DNA from: Bacilli bacterium
GTDB taxonomy: Bacteria > Bacillota_I > Bacilli_A > ML615J-28 > CAG-698
DNA length: 6,858 bases
Direction of reading: 5' to 3'
Assembly (NCBI GenBank): GCA_016282055.1
Contig: JAEEJT010000188.1
Location: 1 to 6,858, forward strand
Shown: positions 1 to 4,255 of the stretch, in pieces
How positions within the stretch are numbered: the stretch's first letter is position 1
Layout: each line of letters opens with the position of its first letter
Made by a program: the position numbers and the translations under genes
Notes under the pieces: model-generated
The model's input: only the letters and a program-made list of their open reading frames with translations
Databases searched by the model: none
Told to the model about the DNA's origin: nothing

Positions 1-414
1 ATCAAACTTAAAATCACTATATTCATTTAATATTTTGTTAAAACCAAAATCTAAAGCATATCCTTTTCCAACAAACTCTTTATTATTTCTTTCAAAGGCA
101 ATTGCGTTATGTTTAATAACCTCTTCTTTTGTATTATCAGAACAATTATCACAAACAACGAAAACTTTCATTAATTCACTTGGATAATCTTGTTTATATA
201 TTGAATCAATTAAATTTCCAATAATTTTTTCTTCATTTCTTGCACATATTAAGAATGCATAACTGTGTTTATTATTAGTGTCATTATATTTAACCTTAGG
301 TAAAACTATACTAACAATAGTATAAAAAGATTGATTAAAATATATAAACGCTATTATACCCATAATAACGGAATTTATTGTTCCAAGAATAGTTAATATT
401 TTTATTAAATCCAT
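1..414 (-). CDS. Glycosyltransferase family 2, membrane-anchored, N-terminal part
   Basis: This reading frame is too short for a simple ORF scan because the left edge of the window cuts it; 138 codons are visible. It starts at the ATG at 414-412, preceded by a good Shine-Dalgarno AGAGGA (422-427) with 7-nt spacing. Residues about 5-38 are hydrophobic and probably form a membrane anchor. The GT-A fold begins near residue 51: the strand and loop AFLICARNEE (53-62), then FVVCDNCSDNT (85-95), which corresponds to the nucleotide-sugar-binding D-x-x-S/T-D-x-T segment of GT2 enzymes, then VGKGYALDFGF (115-125), typical of processive or cellulose-synthase-like GT2 proteins. The DxD metal site and the catalytic base lie beyond the edge. 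By family it transfers a sugar from a nucleotide sugar to a lipid or polysaccharide acceptor at the inner face of the membrane; the substrate cannot be told. It follows the terminator of the upstream gene, so it probably has its own promoter. Confidence 0.88.
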   Translation of the reverse strand, partial: MDLIKILTILGTINSVIMGIIAFIYFNQSFYTIVSIVLPKVKYNDTNNKHSYAFLICARNEEKIIGNLIDSIYKQDYPSELMKVFVVCDNCSDNTKEEVIKHNAIAFERNNKEFVGKGYALDFGFNKILNEYSDFKFD

Positions 415-440
415 AATATTATCCTCTAATTAGTATATAA

Positions 441-469
441 ATTATATACCATTTCTCAAAAAAAATAAA
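441..469 (-). promoter_or_regulatory. Probable promoter of the glycosyltransferase gene
   Basis: Read on the minus strand, a perfect TATAAT (441-446) lies 26 nt upstream of the glycosyltransferase ATG. At 17-nt spacing the -35 candidate is TTTATT (464-469), which matches only three of six consensus bases. An overlapping reading, TGG followed by TATATA (443-451), would give an extended -10. The -35 candidate falls inside the terminator of the preceding gene. The -10 is convincing and the -35 is weak. Confidence 0.45.
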
Positions 470-488
470 GGACTTTTGTCCTTTATTT
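458..488 (-). terminator. Intrinsic terminator after the DUF885 lipoprotein gene
   Basis: A perfect 11-bp stem (463-473 paired with 478-488) closes a TTTT/AAAA loop and is followed on the minus strand by a run of eight T (458-465), which partly overlaps the stem. It begins 1 nt past the TAA stop of the upstream gene. The plus strand also has a T-rich trail after the stem, so it could act weakly in both directions, although no plus-strand gene is seen here. Confidence 0.87.
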
Positions 489-489
489 A

Positions 490-2271
490 TTAAATATTAG
501 TTTTTTCACTAATATATTTATCAGTATAATATTTAATAGAATCAGTACCACTTAAACAATGGAATAAAAGATATCCATTAAAATCAACCTCATCATAATT
601 GTCACCTAAAGCTAACGCACACTTCTCATGACATAATTTAAATGTAACATATCCGTAGCCATATGATGCAATACTACCAGCTTCATTAACAATTCTTTCA
701 ATAATATGATTATAATTTTCAGGAAGTTCTCTATTTGTATTAACTACACCATCAAGCCATGTAGACATAACATAACCATATAATAATTTATCTCTTAAAT
801 AAATAATAGCATAAAATCTACTTAAATCATCTTTATAACTTTCGGCAAGAAGTGATAAGATACAATCTTCAACATACATTGCCCAACCTTCAGTAAAACC
901 TAAATTTGAAGTAACATAACTAATTTCATCTTGATCTTTATATTTATTATATAAATTTTGATATAAATGACCTGGATAACCTTCATGCGAAAGAGTTGAT
1001 ATTAACTCTAAATTTGAATTTATGGCATATGTATTTAATTTAATAGCTTCATCAGAATTTTTATCATCAATCTTAGATTTTGTATAATATGCAATATATG
1101 TTGCATATTTGTTTTCTACTTCTGATGCGTAACTAAAATGAATACTTGATGAACTCTCTAATGTAGGAACTAATTGATTGGCAATTTCAATCAAAAAGCT
1201 CAAAATTTCTTCAGGAGTTCTATCTTGAAATACTTCAATTGTGTTATTAATATAATTATTATATAGTTCCAACTCAGCACTATTTAAAGTAGAATTTGCC
1301 ATAGTATTAACACTTTTCATCTCTTCAGTTAATCTTGTTGCCATATCATTTAACTCAGTTAAATAACTATCCATGTCAATATCATCAATACCAAGAATTG
1401 ATTCAAGTAATATCTCATAGTACTGACTACCATCTTCATATTCTTTTAAATATAATGAATTAGTTTGATATTCATTTCTAATTTGTGTTAATCCTTCACT
1501 TAAATTTAAAAGACCTAAAACAAAATTATTTGTATATAAAGTATCTAATTGATTTAGATAATAGTTTTTAGTATTATCATCTAAGAATGTACTATTATTA
1601 ATATCAGAGCTCAATTTATCATATAGAAAATAATCTTTACCTTCATTAGCTACATCATTCAAAAAGGAAATCATTCCATCTAAAGTATATGTAGAAAGAG
1701 GAAAACCATCTACTATCCTATCATTAGCATATGTTATGTATGTTGCAAAAACTGATCTAGAACTCTCTAAATATGACATAATATATTCAAAATCTTTAGC
1801 CTTTTCAGGTTTCATCATACTTAATGCATTAATAAAACTACTAACATATCCACCATTACGATCAATATATGTAAGTTCATAAAACTCACTATAACCAGCT
1901 TTCTTTATAAGATTAGCAAATTCCATTTTAATACAATCATATGCAACCTTTTGTGTATCACTTAATTCATCATAATTGTAATTATTTAATTTATTTAATA
2001 TTATTGTATATGCTCTTTTTCTTTGATTTTGCACCTCAGGAGTGGTCTTAGTATAAGAATACCATATTCCATCTAAACTATCTTCAGTCATTCCAAATTT
2101 CAAATCATCATCAATTAGTAAATTCCAATTTACAGCACTATTTCCCATTACTATCCTAAATACATAATCACAATATGTATCAAAAGACATTGGTTTACAA
2201 CTACATGCCCCACAAAAGCCAAACATAATAAATAATAATATTAATATGCAAACTCTTTTTATAACTTTCAT
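490..2271 (-). CDS. DUF885-family putative zinc metallopeptidase, predicted lipoprotein
   Basis: A 593-residue protein, a normal length for DUF885 proteins. The N-terminus has a basic stretch (K2, K5, R6), a hydrophobic core (7-19), then C20, C23 and C25, which looks like a lipoprotein signal peptide with a loose lipobox; C23 preceded by G-A is the best lipidation site. The middle (about 45-400) is mostly helical and rich in N, Y, D and S. The diagnostic motifs are HEGYPGH at 429-435, matching the family's H-E-x-x-P-G-H, and EGWAMYVE at 461-468, matching EGWAxYxE. H429, H435 and E461 are the probable zinc ligands and E430 the catalytic glutamate, as in gluzincins. The C-terminal YGYGYVTFKL segment and the final lobe are also typical. 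It is expected to act outside the membrane on peptides; the substrate is unknown. The start is supported by GAAAGGG 4 nt upstream. It lies 34 nt after the E2-like gene, beyond a small hairpin, and ends at a strong terminator, so it is probably the last gene of the degV operon. Confidence 0.87.
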   Translation of the reverse strand: MKVIKRVCILILLFIMFGFCGACSCKPMSFDTYCDYVFRIVMGNSAVNWNLLIDDDLKFGMTEDSLDGIWYSYTKTTPEVQNQRKRAYTIILNKLNNYNYDELSDTQKVAYDCIKMEFANLIKKAGYSEFYELTYIDRNGGYVSSFINALSMMKPEKAKDFEYIMSYLESSRSVFATYITYANDRIVDGFPLSTYTLDGMISFLNDVANEGKDYFLYDKLSSDINNSTFLDDNTKNYYLNQLDTLYTNNFVLGLLNLSEGLTQIRNEYQTNSLYLKEYEDGSQYYEILLESILGIDDIDMDSYLTELNDMATRLTEEMKSVNTMANSTLNSAELELYNNYINNTIEVFQDRTPEEILSFLIEIANQLVPTLESSSSIHFSYASEVENKYATYIAYYTKSKIDDKNSDEAIKLNTYAINSNLELISTLSHEGYPGHLYQNLYNKYKDQDEISYVTSNLGFTEGWAMYVEDCILSLLAESYKDDLSRFYAIIYLRDKLLYGYVMSTWLDGVVNTNRELPENYNHIIERIVNEAGSIASYGYGYVTFKLCHEKCALALGDNYDEVDFNGYLLFHCLSGTDSIKYYTDKYISEKTNI

Positions 2272-2291
2272 AATACCCTTTCAATATTAAT

Positions 2292-2313
2292 AAAAAGACT
2301 AGAAACTAGTCTT
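2292..2313 (-). terminator. Hairpin with short T-tract, possible partial terminator
   Basis: An 8-bp perfect stem (2295-2302 with 2306-2313, minus-strand arms AAGACTAG and CTAGTCTT) with a 3-nt loop, followed on the minus strand by a T-rich stretch (TTT A TT). The 5' arm contains the last two codons and the TAG stop of the E2-like gene, so a terminating ribosome would cover it. The stem is short and AT-rich and the T run is modest, so it may be a leaky terminator, or a processing or 3'-end-stabilising element between two operon genes. Confidence 0.5.
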
Positions 2314-3232
2314 CTTTATTTTTCTTTGCTAACTTTTTCATTTTCTTTTTATATCTTCTACTATTTACATCATTTACTTCTTCATCACTAGGAAGATTTT
2401 CTAATGGTGTAGTTAATAAATTAGGATTCTTCCAGAAACGTTTAATTTGCTTTAAAGCATTAACAAAATAGAATCCATCACAAAATCTCTCATCAGTAAC
2501 AAAACCAATTGGCATTACTTTACCAACAACAATTTCATTATTTTCATTAACAACAGGTTGAACATGAGTTGTACCCATAGATGCAAATAAACCAGTTGTA
2601 CCAAAATCATATACATGGTGATAAATATATTCACCCTTTATAGACTTAAGGTTAGTTATAAATAATGATGTATGCATTGGACTAGCATCTATTACCTTCT
2701 TTGGTAATAAACCATGTTTATCAAACCATTTTAAAAGACCAACAGCAATTTTAATAATAAAATTTGGAATAGTAGTTAAACGTCTTGATAACTTTTCAGT
2801 ACCATTATTAACACTTTCTTTACTATTTTCTTTTATAGCACTATCAATCTTTTCTTTAATATCATAAATTGATTCATGACCAGTTAATTTAATCTTAACA
2901 TTAGAATCTACTGCAGTAGCACTTAGATTCTTTTTAACAATGAAACATAGAGTAATCTCATTTCTTTGATAAATTCTACCATTCATAATAAAGCGATTTA
3001 AACGAGGATATAATGCAATAGTTCTTAATAATCCTGCAGCAACTAAATGCATATAATTAAAATCATATCCTTCTTTTCGTTGTTCACGAATAAAATTATC
3101 AAAAGCTTCACAATCCACTTCATACTTGCACATATTCATTGAATCATGACGATCCTTCATAATATGTGGCATTATTTTTTGAATAGGATCTAATCTTTTA
3201 ACTTTCTTCCCATCAGCTCTAAACCCAAACAT
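2306..3232 (-). CDS. Stand-alone E2-type (2-oxoacid dehydrogenase acyltransferase-like) domain protein
   Basis: A 308-residue cytoplasmic protein resembling only the catalytic domain of dihydrolipoamide acyltransferases (E2, chloramphenicol-acetyltransferase fold). There is no lipoyl domain and no peripheral-subunit-binding domain, so it is not a normal pyruvate dehydrogenase E2. The fold runs from about residue 18 to 265: an N-terminal helix region, HLVAAGLLRTIALYPRLNR (62-80), a strand at ITLCFIVKKN (93-102), SLFITNLKSI (189-198), and the segment that normally carries the active site, DERFCDG (247-253). In true E2 enzymes this reads D-H-R-x-x-D-G; here E248 replaces the catalytic His, while D252 and G253 are kept. 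The C-terminus is a lysine-rich tail (292-305). It may be non-catalytic or use altered chemistry; the function is unknown. AGGAA 8 nt upstream supports the start. It lies 11 nt downstream of degV and is probably translationally coupled to it. Confidence 0.82.
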   Translation of the reverse strand: MFGFRADGKKVKRLDPIQKIMPHIMKDRHDSMNMCKYEVDCEAFDNFIREQRKEGYDFNYMHLVAAGLLRTIALYPRLNRFIMNGRIYQRNEITLCFIVKKNLSATAVDSNVKIKLTGHESIYDIKEKIDSAIKENSKESVNNGTEKLSRRLTTIPNFIIKIAVGLLKWFDKHGLLPKKVIDASPMHTSLFITNLKSIKGEYIYHHVYDFGTTGLFASMGTTHVQPVVNENNEIVVGKVMPIGFVTDERFCDGFYFVNALKQIKRFWKNPNLLTTPLENLPSDEEVNDVNSRRYKKKMKKLAKKNKED

Positions 3233-3240
3233 TTTTTTAT

Positions 3241-3246
3241 TTCCTA
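3241..3246 (-). promoter_or_regulatory. Ribosome binding site overlapping the degV stop codon
   Basis: On the minus strand the degV TAG stop runs directly into the Shine-Dalgarno of the next gene: TAGGAA covers both the stop (3244-3246) and AGGAA (3241-3245). The ATG of the E2-like gene follows after 8 nt. Ribosomes ending degV therefore release on the binding site of the next gene, an arrangement expected to couple translation of the two. Confidence 0.75.
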
Positions 3247-4125
3247 TCTATGTTTAGCATAGAAACAAACACCAAGACAACTTGGTCCACAATGAGTACC
3301 AATTGTTGGATTTAATTCAATAATTTCTATATCTAAATCATTACCATATTTTTCTTTTAATTCTTTTTCAATACTTAAAGCAACATCCTCAATATCAGAA
3401 TGTCCAATAACAATCTTATGTTTATTTAAATCTTTACCTAATAAATCAACGTAATTAACTATCTCTTTAATAGCTTTTCTTCTACCATTAACTTTCTTAA
3501 CAGTTTCCATTTTACCTTCAGTAGACATGTACATAATTGGTCTAATACCAATAACACCACCCATAACAGCAGCAAATCCACCAACTCTACCACTCTTAGC
3601 AAAGAATTTTAAATCTTCACTAAAGAAGTAAACTGTAAAATGATCTATTTCTTCTTTAGCCCATGCTAAAATTTCATCAATTGTTTTTCCTTGTTTATAT
3701 AAATTAGCTATCTCAATAGCAATATTATAACTTAAAATAGTTATACCTTTTGTATCTATTTGATAGAATTTTCTTTCAGGATATTTTTCTTTTAATTCTT
3801 CTAATGCTAAACTTAAAGAATTAAAAGTACCGCTCATTTTTTCAGAAAAATGAACATAAAGAATATCATCACCATTTTTGAAGTATGGTTCAAATATTTC
3901 AACATATTGATTTGCGTTAAGAGCAAATGTAGATGGAATATCTTCTTTTGTTTTTACTTTTCTAAGCATATTGTAAAATTCTTTACCATTAAACTCATCA
4001 AAATCAAAGTAAGGATAAACATTCTTACCATCCATTGTATATGGCATAGAAATTAAATTGTATCCATATTCTTTAGCTTTTTCTTTAGAAAAATCGCAAT
4101 CTGTATCTGTAAATAAAACTAACAT
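3244..4125 (-). CDS. DegV family fatty-acid-binding protein (FakB-like)
   Basis: A 293-residue protein, full length for the DegV family. Family members bind one fatty acyl chain in the cytoplasm; the FakB members present it to the kinase FakA, giving acyl phosphate for phospholipid synthesis. Visible signatures: FTDTDCDFS (5-13), the N-terminal loop normally written TDS-x-x-D; PST (64-66) at the position of the conserved TSQ segment; SGTFNS (98-103), whose Ser normally holds the fatty acid carboxylate; KSGRVGG (177-183); and NPTIGTHCGPSCLGV (272-286) with H278 in the usual GTHxGP motif. The polar residues expected around the carboxylate (T66, S98, R180, H278) are all present, so lipid binding is likely. 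The ATG is preceded by AGAGGAG (4131-4137) with 5-nt spacing. It is the first gene of the operon, driven by the promoter at 4156-4184. No fakA is in view, so whether it serves a FakA kinase is unproven. Confidence 0.93.
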   Translation of the reverse strand: MLVLFTDTDCDFSKEKAKEYGYNLISMPYTMDGKNVYPYFDFDEFNGKEFYNMLRKVKTKEDIPSTFALNANQYVEIFEPYFKNGDDILYVHFSEKMSGTFNSLSLALEELKEKYPERKFYQIDTKGITILSYNIAIEIANLYKQGKTIDEILAWAKEEIDHFTVYFFSEDLKFFAKSGRVGGFAAVMGGVIGIRPIMYMSTEGKMETVKKVNGRRKAIKEIVNYVDLLGKDLNKHKIVIGHSDIEDVALSIEKELKEKYGNDLDIEIIELNPTIGTHCGPSCLGVCFYAKHR

Positions 4126-4155
4126 ATAAACTCCTCTATTATTAAATATATTTAT

Positions 4156-4184
4156 ATTATATCACAAAAATCTTTCTATTTAAA
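4156..4184 (-). promoter_or_regulatory. Promoter of the degV operon, extended -10 type
   Basis: Read on the minus strand: -35 TTTAAA (4179-4184, four of six matches to TTGACA), a 17-nt spacer, then TGA directly before a perfect TATAAT (4156-4161), giving the extended -10 motif TGnTATAAT. Transcription would start near 4149, leaving a leader of about 24 nt with the AGAGGAG ribosome binding site. The leader is too short for a riboswitch. I see no clear operator dyad. Confidence 0.75.
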
Positions 4185-4220
4185 GAAAAAGAGAATACAA
4201 AATGAATTATATGTATAATT

Positions 4221-4248
4221 AAAAAAGCCCGTTTATAAAAACGGACTT
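4221..4248 (-). terminator. Intrinsic terminator of rpoC
   Basis: A 10-bp stem with one G-T wobble (4239-4248 with 4225-4234; minus-strand arms AAGTCCGTTT and AAACGGGCTT), a TTAT loop, and a run of six T (4221-4226) that overlaps the stem end. It starts 7 nt after the rpoC TAA. It separates rpoC from the degV promoter; the remaining bases 4126-4220 hold only that promoter, its ribosome binding site and AT-rich spacer. Confidence 0.9.
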
Positions 4249-4255
4249 AATTATT

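Noticed and set aside
2306..3232. Annotation as the E2 subunit of pyruvate or another 2-oxoacid dehydrogenase complex
   Set aside because: There is no lipoyl domain, no subunit-binding domain, no catalytic His, and no E1 or E3 gene next to it.
2306..3232. Chloramphenicol acetyltransferase (resistance gene)
   Set aside because: It shares only the broad fold; the H-x-x-x-D-G motif has Glu in place of His, and the rest of the sequence looks like E2.
3850..4056. Plus-strand open frame of 68 codons inside degV
   Set aside because: It lies antisense to a clear DegV coding region and encodes a low-complexity I/K/F-rich peptide with no recognisable domain; it is expected by chance in AT-rich DNA.
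4206..4211. A second TATAAT on the minus strand between rpoC and degV
   Set aside because: The base positions 16-18 nt upstream fall in the terminator stem and do not resemble a -35, and there is no TG extension. The promoter at 4156-4184 is much better placed.
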